From assembly GCA_024036415.1 (NCBI GenBank), contig JAMWET010003523.1, positions 7,501 to 71,500 of the forward strand: a stretch of 64,000 bases of DNA. The letters run 5' to 3'. The position numbers and the translations under genes are program-made. The stretch's first letter is position 1; each line of letters opens with the position of its first letter. Shown piece by piece: positions 1-10,758 of this stretch. The notes under the pieces were generated by a model. That model had not been told where the DNA came from, made no database searches, and saw nothing but the letters and a program-made list of their open reading frames with translations. Source of the DNA: Prochilodus magdalenae (Eukaryota; Chordata; Actinopteri; Characiformes; Prochilodontidae).

Positions 1-190
1 CTGGGAGCTGCTACAGGCACGGGCTGTCAGTGAGGAACAGCGCAGCAGCAGCGACCTTCAGAAGCTGACTTCTGACCTGCACAACATCACCTCCTGGCTA
101 GGCAGTGTCACCCCTGAGCTGGAGAGACTTCAGAAGGCTGAGACATCTGTCAGCGTGAAGATCATGGAAGCCAGAGTCAAAGAGCTTAAG
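1..190 (+). CDS. syne2: syne2 coding exon (partial at window start), spectrin-repeat region
   Basis: Reading from base 2 there are 63 codons, starting WELLQARAVSEEQ and ending EARVKELK, directly before a GTGTGA donor. The heptad-like Leu/Glu pattern and the Trp fit a spectrin-repeat helix. The exon start is outside the window. Confidence 0.93.
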
Positions 191-1424
191 GTGTGAACTC
201 CTGAAGACCCTGCATTAAGTTACTGCTGTTTCATACCTAGTCTGTATTAGTGTACTGGTTTTGGTCTCACACTGGGTAATTTCACCCACTGAGCATAAAG
301 ATATAGAGAGGTTTATTTTAATTACTGTATTACATTCATTTGGCAACATGAAACATGCGCTCCTTTATTTCATTAATGGAAACCTAAATATTTAATTCTA
401 TGATATGGGGATTTATCAGTACAGTCCAGCACTAATTATAAAGTGTATATATACAGTGAGCTAAAGGGTTCTTTAGACATATACAAACGTGACCATGCCA
501 TGTGTGCTGTGACGCATTAGCACCACTCACGTTACTTCATCAGGTCATCTGCATCCACAGTTCCTTCTCTGATCCTCCTCTCCTTGATTTTTTGCAGGAT
601 ATGCAAAAGACCTTTGCTCGCTATAAGACCCTGATGCTGTCACTGAACTTAGGCGGGCGAGAGTTGCAGCATGAGTCCAGTGCTGAGACGCAGCAGCTGC
701 AGGAGAGCCTGCGCAGCATGAACCAGGGATGGACCCAGGCCTGCATGGGCCTGGAGGGCTGGGAAGACAGTCTGCGAGACTCACTCATGCGCTGCCAGGT
801 CAGATACCCAACTGGTTAAGCCAGATCAGACAAAATCGAGTGTACATGGTTTTCCACTTTCTTCAAATGCAGACAGTCAGTCAAGACATGTTTGCTGTCG
901 GCTTCCATCTTGAAGCCTGATTCAGTACATTTGAGGTGTGGGGAAATTTGATGCGATTTTTTTGATGTTCCTTTCTGAACTTTAACTTCTGCTTTTCTTT
1001 AGGAGTTCCATGAAACACTCCATTCTCTCTTACTGTGGCTGGCCCATGCTGAGAGCAGGAGATACACTGTAAATATCCTTGACCCCGCTGTACAGCACTC
1101 AAAGCTGCAGGAACACAGAGCGGCACTGATGGTGAGACTGAACACAGTTCTGTAAAATGTTAGCTTGTTCTGTCAGGTGACATACCTGCAGCATTTGTAG
1201 CAGAAAGATCCTCAGATTTGTTTAACATACACCTAGATCAGGGGTGGAAAACCCGCAGTACTGGGCCACCAGTGACCAGTGCTGTTTGGTGATTCTCCTG
1301 CTTCTCACACACCGGCAAATAACTGCTGGGTTGCATCAGGATGTTTGGGTAGTGAAGTCACCAAACTGTGCTGGAGTCTGTCAGCCCTGCCACAGATCTT
1401 GTAGTAGCACATATACCATACTGG

Positions 1425-1493
<69 letters not shown>

Positions 1494-2796
1494 GTAGACA
1501 TACATAGCAAAATAGCAGCTGATATTATGGTGTTGAGTACAAAGCTACTGTACATCCACCCCTAATTAGCGTTATGAATGCAGAAGGACCAGCTAGTGCC
1601 TCGGGTGCTGTGTCTAAATCAAACCAGCGTTTGCTAAATAGGAGCTGGATTATAACTGCTTTCTAATGGAGCCAAAAACCTGCCCATTCAGGAGCATTCC
1701 ATTATTTTGTGCACATTCACTAATCATTCTGCTTCAATGGTCTGTATCGCACCCCCTGGTGGCAGGGTCTGGAAGAGGAGCTGAAAGGCAGGCAGAAGCA
1801 GGTGGGCTCACTGCAGGATATCGCCTCTGAGCTCCTCCCAGAGTCAGGTGCGGAGGACAGCTCCGAGGCCAGAGAGAAACTCCATGTCATTGGCATCAAA
1901 TTACGTCTCTTACTGCGTCAAGTCAGGCAGGACCTCCAGACGGTTCAAGAGCGATTGGTGAGTCAAAAGTGATGTAGCAGCAGTAAAGCATACACAATAC
2001 AAGTTATTAAGAATCTGCTGAATTCAGTTGGTTTTCACTATTTTGGAGAGTCTGAGATCATATATCGTCACTGTCCAAAGAAAAACATGTATCTCCATTT
2101 TTGTTTTACTTTTATGCCTGATTTGATCACATGAGCTGCTGTTTACACTGTGTGGAGATTTCATGAAGAATGGACCAACAGGAATGGCCCCAAACTGCTT
2201 GGAAGGACATCTGGTTCCATTAACTTCCGTTCAAATTGAATGAGGTTTTTGGCCTCTCCTGTAAAGTTGCCATTTTGGAGATACCTGTTTTTCTTTGGAC
2301 AGTGACGATATGTAGATGCTCACCTGAGAACGAACTCACTTAACACATAACTATATAACATAACACTGACCATCTTAACATCCTCAAGGGCAGGGTTAGG
2401 ATTCGGATTAAGTTTTGGTTTGAGGTTTATGGTTAGTGCTGAGATTAGGATTTGTTTTTTAGGATTTTAAGGGTGGAGGTGAAATTAAGAGATGGAGTTA
2501 AACCAGCTTTTGTTTTTCGCTAGTCTTCTACCCAAGTATTAGTCCAATTATAGAGCAGGCTGATGATTGCTGTATGCGTCAAAATATTTCCTAGAAGGCA
2601 GTGTGTCCGTATTTCTCAGAACGCGACCCAGCTTCAGATTAGCTCGTGATTGGTTCCGTAGATGAGGTTTTGTGGCTCACTGGATGATGTGAAATGATTT
2701 GTTCAGTGGAGTGGTTATGAAGGAGTAAGCACAAATGCATGCAGGAGCTGGGAGGGGTTGAGGTGTATGTGTGTGTGTATGTGTGTGCGTGTGTGC

Positions 2797-2833
<37 letters not shown>

Positions 2834-4825
2834 GTAATAAGGTATTGATGGTTCGCTTGCCAATGTTCAATCCTGTCTGAGCAGCCCAGTGAAGGGGACA
2901 ATGGGAGTTGGTGTTCATTTAACATGCGGTTTGATGGAAAAAGGTCTTGCCGTTTTTTTAGAAAATCCTATTTTCATCCAGCATCCTTTTCTGTAAGCAT
3001 TTCGTTAATTGCACTGATTGCCATTGATAAGACATCCAGTACTGCAGCTGCATATGTGTTTATCTCCCACTTGGAAATGAATGAAGCTTGCACAGCTAGC
3101 ACAGCTTGCAGGCAGCTGATCATATTCAAGTGGTAGATTCAGTATGCAGTTTAGCAGTGGTATGTAAGTCACTGGCCATGTGAAGTGCTAAACAACACAG
3201 GCCTATTTTTTTTCGAATAGTAACACATTACATCACTAGACACGTGGACATGTGTAATAGACACATCCTGCTTTCAGTCCCGCGTACTGTATCTGCTCCT
3301 ATGTACTGTGTCTGTTTAGTGTCCTGTCTTTCATATTCATTGCATTGTGCACGTTTATACTGTATTGTTTCTGTGGCATGTTGTTTCATGTCTCTGTGTA
3401 CCTGTGTAGCACTGAAACGACTCTACTCCTATTAATAGGTTTATTAGCGTTAAGGGCTGTGCATTTAAACAGACATAGAATAGATAGCGGCAGTGTAATG
3501 GGAGAACACAGGAACAGCGGTTACTGTCTGTTATAGTAGTAGAATGACTGATGGGTCTTCAAAATTGGTATTATTTTCTTACAGGAGTCATCTGAGGCAA
3601 CCATGAGTGAAGGACAAAGTCTTGGATCTTCACCTAAGGTAGGCTGCATCATGAACTATACCTACTCCTGTTCATTACTGGAGAGCGTGTGAGGTAAAAC
3701 TGAGCCTATCTGTGTTTGTTGTGGGGTTGCAGGAGCTGACGACTGAGGCTAAGGCTGAGGCTGGTGCTGGGAACAGTCCATTGGGCTCCAGCAGGTATTG
3801 TACAACCTTTAGTTAACAGCAGTTATGAATACCTATTTGAATAGGTGATGAATGTACAGGTCTTGAGATTACAGTTACTATAGGGATTACCAAAATGGCT
3901 GATTAGTTTTTGTGTGGTAAGGTGGGAGAAATAATGAGACTAGAAAAAAAACAATATATGCTTTTTAGGTTTCTAGCAATTTCCGAATGCATCTGTTATC
4001 CACACAAACTAGAACCTTTGCTTGCTTAATTTCACTGGCAAGCTAGATAGCTACCTTAGCTAGTAACCTGTGAGCTCTGTATGGTTATATTTTCCCTTTC
4101 TGTATTAGTCATCCGCCTTTCCTCTAAAGTCTCATTGTCAACAGTTCTTTATAAAACCACATATTTTAGTTATTTTAAACTTTTAAGTGAGAGCTGTAGT
4201 TACTCTCTGCTTATGTTTGTAATTGGGCACAAGTTGAAATCAGCAGAACGTTTTCACCACGCTGCAAAACAACCCAACGCAAGAAGTGACAGAGCTGTCC
4301 AATCCATATAGATTGTGGCGAGGTGAAGTGGATACGTTGACCAAATGAAACATCCTCACAAGCCAACTTTGACCCACACGCCACACTTTGGGGGCTTTTT
4401 ACAGCTATATACTAGACATTACCCACAATATGCTTTCATCAAGATATAGTTTATGGTGTTTATGATATTGTCGTATTACACATTCCTAAGTCACTATATA
4501 TCAATAAACTTTAATTTTAATAAAAAAGTAACAATTTATAAAATCTATAAAATACCCAAAAAGTCCTGTGTAGTCTTTTTTTTTCTCTGTGTTGATGAAG
4601 TGTTCTCGTTCCAGGGTGGAGAAGAGAGAACCCTCCCCTCAGCGTTCCTTCTTCGTTCGGGTTTTGCGAGCTGCCTTCCCGCTGCACCTCCTCTTCCTCC
4701 TGCTGCTGGTTGTAGCCTGCCTGGTGCCGTTGTCTGAGCAAGACTACAGCTGCACTCTCTCTAATAACTTTGCCCGCTCTTTCTATCCAATGTTGCGCTA
4801 CACCAACGGACCTCCTCCTACATGA
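1..4825 (+). CDS. syne2: syne2 (nesprin-2), 3' end of the gene: last seven coding exons, KASH protein
   Basis: Nesprin-2 spans the outer nuclear membrane and binds SUN proteins in the perinuclear space, linking the nucleus to actin and microtubule motors. Seven exons join in frame: 1-190, 598-798, 1003-1131, 1766-1957, 3585-3638, 3733-3794 and 4615-4825. They give the last 345 residues; the 5' part lies left of the window. The first four exons encode helical, spectrin-repeat-like sequence rich in Glu, Gln and Leu. Two small exons give a Ser/Glu-rich linker, and the last exon gives the KASH domain. That domain has a basic stretch (RSFFVRVLRAA), a hydrophobic segment (LHLLFLLLLVVACLVPL) and a luminal tail ending YTNGPPPT. 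The luminal Cys lies 23 residues before the C-terminus, where KASH peptides form a disulfide with SUN. The PPPT end and the esr2 neighbour favour syne2 over syne1. Teleosts can have a and b copies, and I cannot tell which this is. Confidence 0.95.
191..597 (+). other. syne2 intron
   Basis: AT-rich intron sequence. I see no other feature in it. Confidence 0.85.
598..798 (+). CDS. syne2: syne2 coding exon, spectrin-repeat region
   Basis: The exon is 67 codons between a TTTTTTGCAG acceptor and a GTCAGA donor. It starts DMQKTFARYKTLML and ends LRDSLMRCQ. It is in phase with the exons on both sides. Confidence 0.94.
1003..1131 (+). CDS. syne2: syne2 coding exon, spectrin-repeat region
   Basis: The exon is 43 codons between a CTTTTCTTTAG acceptor and a GTGAGA donor. 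It starts EFHETLHSLLLWLAHAESRR, with the Leu-Trp-Leu core typical of helix A of a spectrin repeat, and ends QEHRAALM. It is too short to stand out as an open frame. Confidence 0.93.
1132..1765 (+). other. syne2 intron with (TA)n microsatellite
   Basis: The intron contains a pure TA-dinucleotide tract at about 1429-1487. The open frames across the tract (repeated YI) are repeat artefacts. Confidence 0.85.
1429..1487. repeat. (TA)n microsatellite
   Basis: About 29 uninterrupted TA units, followed by a short imperfect TATG tail. Confidence 0.97.
1766..1957 (+). CDS. syne2: syne2 coding exon, end of the rod
   Basis: The exon is 64 codons between a GGTGGCAG acceptor and a GTGAGT donor. It starts GLEEELKGRQKQ and ends RQDLQTVQERL. 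The acceptor's pyrimidine tract contains a CTCF-like motif, reported separately. Confidence 0.93.
2059..2312. mobile_element. MITE, family C, copy 1 (terminal inverted repeats)
   Basis: The left end reads ATATCGTCACTGTCCAAAG and continues through AAAACATGTATCTCCA. The right end is its inverted form, TTTGGAGATACCTG followed by TTTTTCTTTGGACAGTGACG. A second full copy is at 51936-52197 and a fragment lies near 48662. The short length, inverted termini and lack of a coding frame fit a nonautonomous DNA element. The superfamily is not determined. Confidence 0.8.
2763..2832. repeat. (GT)n microsatellite
   Basis: Imperfect GT repeat with GTAT and GTGC interruptions. Confidence 0.95.
3585..3638 (+). 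CDS. syne2: syne2 small linker exon
   Basis: The exon is 18 codons (ESSEATMSEGQSLGSSPK) between a TTTTCTTACAG acceptor and a GTAGGC donor. This Ser/Glu-rich stretch is probably a flexible linker between rod and KASH domain. The exon may be alternatively spliced, since its length is a multiple of three. Confidence 0.88.
3733..3794 (+). CDS. syne2: syne2 small linker exon before KASH
   Basis: The exon is 62 nt: 20 codons (ELTTEAKAEAGAGNSPLGSS) plus two bases that complete an Arg codon with the next exon. The acceptor is GGGGTTGCAG and the donor is GTATTG. Confidence 0.88.
3795..4614 (+). other. syne2 last intron
   Basis: AT-rich intron sequence. No repeat or open frame here deserves a call. 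Confidence 0.85.
4615..4825 (+). CDS. syne2: syne2 last exon: KASH domain and stop
   Basis: The acceptor is CTCGTTCCAG, and the reading frame runs to TGA at 4823-4825. It encodes a basic approach (VEKREPSPQRSFF), one transmembrane helix of about 20 residues, and the perinuclear SUN-binding peptide. That peptide includes DYSCTLSNNFARSFYPMLRY and ends TNGPPPT. This is a nearly canonical KASH2 C-terminus. Confidence 0.97.
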
Positions 4826-5470
4826 CAACACACATAAACTGACCAACAGGCTGGCCTGCTTCCAAAGCCAACCCATCCAAACCCTCAAAGCACTAAGGTG
4901 TGCATGTTGCTACTGTCCAAAAATATGTTTTTAATATTTGTATTTATAAATGAAATTTTATACTATTTATTCCCCATAACAGCTGCAACTGCTGAGAACA
5001 TTTTAATGCATACACAAGAAATCTCGTCCAATCTGGCTGTATGTGTCCCTATGCTGTGAGTAATTAATGTGGCTTTATAATCATGCAGAGCAGACTGTTA
5101 CACTTCTAATGGAAGCGTAAAATCAGACTTGTTTTAATGAGACAGTAAGAATGTGACAATGTGTCTACCTACATAGCACCAGCATGTGTGTGGGTCTTGT
5201 TACTGTATTAATGTTTTGGAGGATTGGACTGCTAGGATGACCCAAACGTTTTTCTACTGTGTGAGGTGAAAAAAAACAAACTGGCAGTTTCTATATTTGC
5301 ATTGCGACAACATTATCTCTTAGTTGCTTTTGTGTAAATAGACTACAGATCAATGAGCGTGAACTGTAGTATGCGAGTTCCAAGAGGACATTCGTGTGTA
5401 CAGTAATGGATTTTTGAACGGTTATTTAATGTTTTCTCTTTTTGGCAATAAACATTCTTATTCATTGTTA
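4826..5470 (+). other. syne2: syne2 3' untranslated region with poly(A) signal
   Basis: AT-rich noncoding sequence follows the KASH stop. AATAAA lies at 5447-5452 in a GGCAATAAACATTC context, followed by T-rich sequence, so cleavage is expected about 10-25 nt later. The UTR is therefore near 640 nt. The exact end is inferred. Confidence 0.75.
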
Positions 5471-5509
5471 TTATTGTATTCCTTATTCCTGTCATTACCA
5501 AGACATATG

Positions 5510-5850
5510 TGTATGTGTGTAAACCCTCTGTCTGGCCAAAAGAAGTTTGGAATTAAACAAGTGGATACTTAGGAGCCTTTGATTGCATAATTACTACAAT
5601 GATTAATGTTTCAGCTGGCAGCAATTCTTTTAACCCTAACTCAGGCAACGAGTCACTTCACATTTCTTAGACAACCATGTAGGAAGACGTATCTTAGGGT
5701 GGTATAAAGAATAAGGAAGGAAGCATAAGGAATTATTTTGACAAATAAATTGATCACCCTGGGGTCCATGACTCTAACCTCATTGAAAGCCTTCTGGGTT
5801 GTGCTGTAGAATGACTAGAGAATAGACTTTTTGGCCAGGAAGTGTATGTG
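5510..5850. mobile_element. Short Tc1-like nonautonomous element, degraded
   Basis: The left end has CTGGCCAAAAGAAGTTTGG and the right end has the inverted form GACTTTTTGGCCAGGAAGTG. The internal sequence (ATTACTACAATGATTAATG, then TCAGCTGGCAGCAATTC) resembles a Tc1-type fish repeat I recognise. It lies just past the syne2 poly(A) site. The ends are approximate. Confidence 0.6.
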
Positions 5851-6661
5851 TAAATAATAATAATGAGAACCTCAAACTGGTTTATGATGACGTCTGATTA
5901 AAATGTTGGACAACGTTTTAATCATGCTGTAACGAAAAGTAAGAATCTGACGCTGTGTTCATACAGAATACTTATACTGCTCAAACATCTCAAATTCATT
6001 ATAACGATAGTGTCAAAGAATGATTCCACAATTTTGAAGATGCCACATTTTATTCGATGACGAGATCCTTGTAAGGATGAACATTTGGTATCTGATAACC
6101 CTGTAACATGGTTTACACAAGCTTATCTCCAGTTCAGTTACATTAAATCCATGCTCAGCTACAACACTAACAAAAAAATGTCAAACAGATGTCTAGACCT
6201 GGCAAGTTACACTGAACCCCATACAGCCACTGTCACACTTTTCTACTTTCACTGTTGATGGTGAAAAGTTAAAAGCACTTTAACAGGACCAACAGTGAAA
6301 AACATGGTTTAGAAAGTACAAAGGGACTGAAGAACACCTGTTCTGTCAGTACAGTCACCACAGGTGAACATTACCTTTTTAACTTCACAGTAATGCTGCA
6401 ACCTTTTCCATCTACACGTTCCCAGTTTTGAAAATTCTTGAACAGAACATATTTATAAAAATCCTTGGCTTTGCTTACACAATAATATGTTAGCCACCAG
6501 AGATTGTAGTAGAGAGCAGCTAAAACAGCATAGTAGATCACTCATCAGAAAGTCCACAGGCCACAGTTAGGAAAAAAAAGAACCCAGAAAACTGAAAAGA
6601 ATGCAGTACTGTTGATTCACATTTAGAAGCTGCCTAAATGGCAAATCTGTCTTTCTACACT
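5851..6661. other. Convergent intergenic DNA, nothing recognised
   Basis: AT-rich sequence between the syne2 and esr2 3' ends. I see no gene, RNA or repeat that I can name. Confidence 0.6.
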
Positions 6662-7268
6662 CTCTGAGCACTTTATTAGATACACCACCTTGTATCTAGC
6701 TCCATAATTTCAGACTGTAGTTAATTTGCTTCTGTGTATACTTTGTTGACCCTGTTCTTCAGTGATAAGGTATTGAATGAGTGGTGCATCATTCTCAGTC
6801 CTGCAGTGACACTGACATGGTGGTGGATCAGACACAGAGTTTTTGAACACCTTATTGTCACTGCTGGACTGAGAATAGTCCACCAAACAAAACTATCCAG
6901 TGTCTTGTGGGAAGCGTCTGGTGAGCACTGATGAAGGGCAAGGCAATGACTGATAAACTGTGTAGTGACAGATGAGCTATAGTCTCTGCCTTTACATCTA
7001 CATGGTGGACCAACATGATAGCCATGTCCAGTAGAATAGACAGTGGGTGGGTCAGTGGGTCACTACAGTGCTGAGACTGATCCATCACCCATATAATAAC
7101 TGCTCTTTGGTGGTCCTGTAGGGGTCCTGACATCAAAGAACAGGGTGAAAAGGGAATTAACAACATATGCAGAGAAGACGTTTCAAGAGTCTGTAATTGT
7201 AGAACTACAAAATGTTCCAAAATGTTAAGGGGGGCTGATAAAACTGAAACTGAGTGTAGAACCAAATG
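6662..7268. mobile_element. Interspersed fish repeat, family A, copy 1
   Basis: It starts GAGCACTTTATTAGATACAC and contains GCAGTGACACTGACATGGTG, CTGGACTGAGAATAGTCCAC and TTTACATCTACATGGTGGAC. It ends near GCTGATAAAACTGAAACTG. I recognise these as pieces of a dispersed repeat common in teleosts. A second copy, broken by another insertion, is at 41668-42790. Its right end GTGTACCTAATAAAG is the inverted counterpart of this left end, so the element has inverted termini. The - strand open frame of 156 codons here is not a gene. Confidence 0.75.
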
Positions 7269-9590
7269 TTCCCAATGGTGCTCAGTGAGTGTAAATCTAG
7301 ACACTGCAAGTGTAATTTTATAAACCATGGCGGTATTGTGCGTTTTATCAAACTACTTGCATTTAATTACATGACTGGTTGCAAACTGAGCTACTGTGTC
7401 ACCCTGAACATCGTGAATCCCCCAAAATGGCAGGATGGCTTGTATTTTATCATCTTTGGCTAAGAAACATTTGACACCTACATCACTAAAGATTCTGATT
7501 GTTCATATGCATAATGTACCAACATTGTTTATTATTACATTCTATGTTCTTTAGAAGTATGAGCGTTTTGTTTACATCACAGACCCCTTGAATGTGAAAT
7601 TCCATGTTACATTCCAATGTTTAGTGCATATTCGGCAGATTAAGCCAACAGTAGTCTTGGATTGACCCTGTAAATGGGGCAACTCGATGGTAAAGCCTAA
7701 GAACAGGCTCATAGCACAGCTTTTTAAGCAATAGCACAGGCACAAGATGGTAATTACAACTCTTCAGAAGTTCTGTTTGGGGGTTGTATCTATATATTTT
7801 ACAGTGCAAGAGTGACTCGCGTCACTTTTATAGACCTGTGATTCAGAAACAATCACAGTGGAAAGTTAAGATTGTCCCATAACAATAGCACGAGAGATCT
7901 CACCGTAGTGCACTATATAAAAGAAAGGCTTAAAAGACAGTAAATGCATTTAGATATGCTTCATAGTATACAGATAAGCCACTATATATGACCAATGATG
8001 ATTTTAAGAATGCTTACCTCTGCCATCTGCATTTTCATGAAACTACACAGGTTAAGGCTTTGTACAGGTGATTTTGTTAAGTTCTTTGGACCTCCATGCC
8101 CTGTATGCAGACTCTTTCAAAGACTCTTTTTCAAAGATTTTGGTTCACAGGAAATAAGAGCGTTCTGGGCAAAACCATCCACGTCCTGTGTTGTTTCAGT
8201 CCATCTTCATAATGCTAAGGTCACTTTTGAGCACTAACGACAAAAAAAGGAGAAACAAGAAGTAAGGAACCTACAATTTTAACATCAGCATCAGCATCAT
8301 GGTCAAATAATAAGAACCAATACTAGAGTAAGATTTTTTTTTACCAAATAATGTCTATTTTAGGCCTCTCACTCATTTGTTGAAAATGTCTAAATAAACA
8401 GTAATCATAAATCATCATGATTTTTATTATTATTATTATTATTTAATATTATAATAATTTGTGGCTAGGCTTTTTCTGTTCAACACAGCTAATGAGATAG
8501 CAGCCAAAAATAAATGAGCCAGGGTGAAGTGCAGTCTAATTTATAGAAAGCAAGAACGGTGAGCTCAGCCTACTTTATTTTTTGCATGTTTGCCTGATAC
8601 TGTACCCAGCATTAGACTTTACTGTTTCCCACTCAGTGTCTCGCTGTTGCTTACTGAGCTCTCTTGAACTTACAACCAAAGATGACCGTGGAATCACTGA
8701 ATTTTAGACTCATGTCCCAACCCTCTTAGCCGCTGGCACCTTTTAGAGGCAAGCCTACTATCCTCAAACCAGAACGTCTGCCCAACCCAGTTAATCACTG
8801 CCAATTAATAAAACCTTCCAAATAAAACTGCACACATGTAATGTGCGCTGGGGAAAGCTGATAAGATAATCGATTGAACAGCAAATTTTGAACTTGTATC
8901 TATTGGCAATGACTAATTCATAGTCAGAAAAGCCGCACCTGTAAGATATCACTGGTAAATAGTGGCCTTCTAACTGCTATTATAGTGAGTGCCAATCATT
9001 ATATGCTGTAGTTAAGTGTTCAGAAATTGGTTTTGTGTGTTAGTTCTGTGTTGTGTGTTTTCTAGTTTTGTTGCAGTGGGGTATTTTAATCTTACTGCAG
9101 TAAGATATGCAGTGTGCAGAGGAAGAGCTGAGAGTTGGTGTGAGCTGAGTAGCAAGAAAGCTACAAGGCTTCATAAAGCTACATGATGGCTACATAAGGT
9201 CTCATAGAAACTCACAATTACCATACAAAAAGAGGATGGGGACAGCGAATTTGGATCATTAGGAGTGCCACAGCTGCAATGAGTTATACTGCCCAGAAGA
9301 GCCATGAGAGAGCAGTGGTGGTGAAGGAAAAGTCAGTGTGGTTAGCTTAGAGAAGCCAGCTAGTTCAGAGGCTACCCAGCATCGCATGCTGTCTCCTCCT
9401 TTCATGACATTAGGTGGAAATCTGGGCTCAGGTGTAAACAGTTAACAGTGCCCAAAAACTTGCAGTTAGCAGTAAACTTTAAAACCCTAAAATAAGCCTA
9501 AAGTGGACTGAGAGGCTTTCCATGCTTGATCTGAACTGGTAGCCAAGTCTTGTGAGTGGTCTGAAAAACAAAAAGCACTACAGCTGATGC
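7269..9590. other. Convergent intergenic DNA, nothing recognised
   Basis: AT-rich sequence with a short (TTA)n run near 8425-8445. I see no coding exon with support on either strand. Confidence 0.55.
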
Positions 9591-10019
9591 TTTGTCTGGC
9601 CAAGAGCCATTTGGACAGTGTTTCTGACCAAAGCTTATGTTTCTATGTCACCATTGGCACAGAGTAAGAAAGTGAGACCAATTCATTATGTAATCCACCC
9701 ACATGACCTGTCCAACTTGCCTGGTGCTGGAGAGGGAGATGGTCTTATCAGAGGGTTCATGGTGCACAGATGTTACCAGTCCTGCAGTCAGAGCTACAGG
9801 GGAGTCAAGTGAGTTACCAGAGCCAGTGTGGGTGGAGAGTCAGTGGCACAGGGCCACCAGAGCTGGACAATCTGGATAAGGTTTGTCCACTAGGGTTGCA
9901 TGGAGAGGAACACTGGAGGCCCATACATCTGTGACCACATGTTCCAAATGAATACTGCGCTAGCCAAAAAGAGAACAGGACAAGCAGCAAACAAATAGTT
10001 GCTGTGGTGGGGTGAATGT

Positions 10020-10215
10020 ATGTACTAGATGTCTGCCCATGCTCCATCAACATTGAAGGGGTTCCAAGAGCATTGGTGGACACAGGCTTGTAAGACACAA
10101 TGGTCAGAATGGAAGTGGTACCTGGAAGGTTTGAGCTGGGAGACAGGGCAGCCCAGCTCTGCACAGTGTACGGTAAGCTAACATCTGTGTGGGGGAGTGA
10201 ATGGCTAATGCTGGC
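10020..10215 (+). pseudogene. Possible retroelement aspartic-protease relic
   Basis: The + frame around 10038-10085 reads PCSINIEGVPRALVDTGL, then a stop, then DTMVRMEVVPG and, further on, AAQLCTVYGKL. The ALVDTG core, followed closely by TMVR, resembles the catalytic Asp-Thr-Gly strand and following strand of retropepsins in LTR retroelements. There is an in-frame stop two residues past the DTG. No integrase or reverse transcriptase was recognised nearby, and the flanking sequence from about 9600 may belong to the same relic. The match is short, so the call is tentative. Confidence 0.4.
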
Positions 10216-10401
10216 ATGAGCAAAAAGATCTAGATAGTTGAGGTTCAAGGCAAGCAGTGGGTGCTAAATGAACCTAAGAATGCCACACTAAGTTTCTGAG
10301 GCAGCCATGTGGTGGAAGGAGACGAGTACACACAAACAGCACCCCTGTCAGCAAAACAAAGAAAGACGAAGGATTCCTAGGATTCCTTTTTAGGATCAAC
10401 A

Positions 10402-10427
10402 TTTATTAAATATTGTTATCTTAAATG
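10402..10427 (-). terminator. esr2a: esr2 poly(A) signal, very close to the stop codon
   Basis: On the - strand AATAAA occupies 10407-10402, about 20 nt after the TAA stop at 10430-10428. If it is used, the 3' UTR is only some 40-50 nt long. Alternative signals further downstream (ATTAAA near 9082, AATAAA near 8575 and 8424) could give longer transcripts. Confidence 0.5.
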
Positions 10428-10758
10428 TTAAAAATAGTGGTCAATAATGCAACAGAATGCCACTCCAGGTTGTAAACAATGGGTAATATGCGGTAAGTAA
10501 GAGTTTAGAGTATAGAGTTTACCAGTTTGGCTGAGTTCCACAGGGCTGCCTATGCCAGGCCGGGGCCACTGATGAGAGGAGAAGTTGTAGGCTTCCTGTG
10601 CTCGAGGGCTCTCCTTAGAAACAGTGGCCTCTTTTGAGCCTGTATGGGGCAAACGGGAGCTGTGCATGATGTGAGCATCAAGCATTTCCAGGAGCAGATC
10701 ATACAGAGGCACCATCTTCTTCATCTTCATGCAGTGCAGGTGGTCCATACCTTTGTTA
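10428..10758 (-). CDS. esr2a: esr2 last coding exon: helix 12 and F domain
   Basis: It starts [20 protein letters not shown], with His493 as the distal ligand contact, and continues through helix 12 ([10 protein letters not shown]). About 80 further residues end in CCIIDHYF and TAA. The acceptor is CTCACTTTAG. Confidence 0.96.

Larger units (their letters stand above)
1958..3584 (+). other. syne2 intron carrying a MITE and a (GT)n tract
   Basis: This is the longest syne2 intron in the window. It holds a MITE at 2059-2312 and a GT tract at 2763-2832. The rest is unremarkable AT-rich sequence. Confidence 0.85.

Noticed and set aside
6858..7328. - strand open frame of 156 codons
   Set aside because: It lies within the dispersed family A repeat, has no domain, and the second copy of the repeat does not keep the frame.
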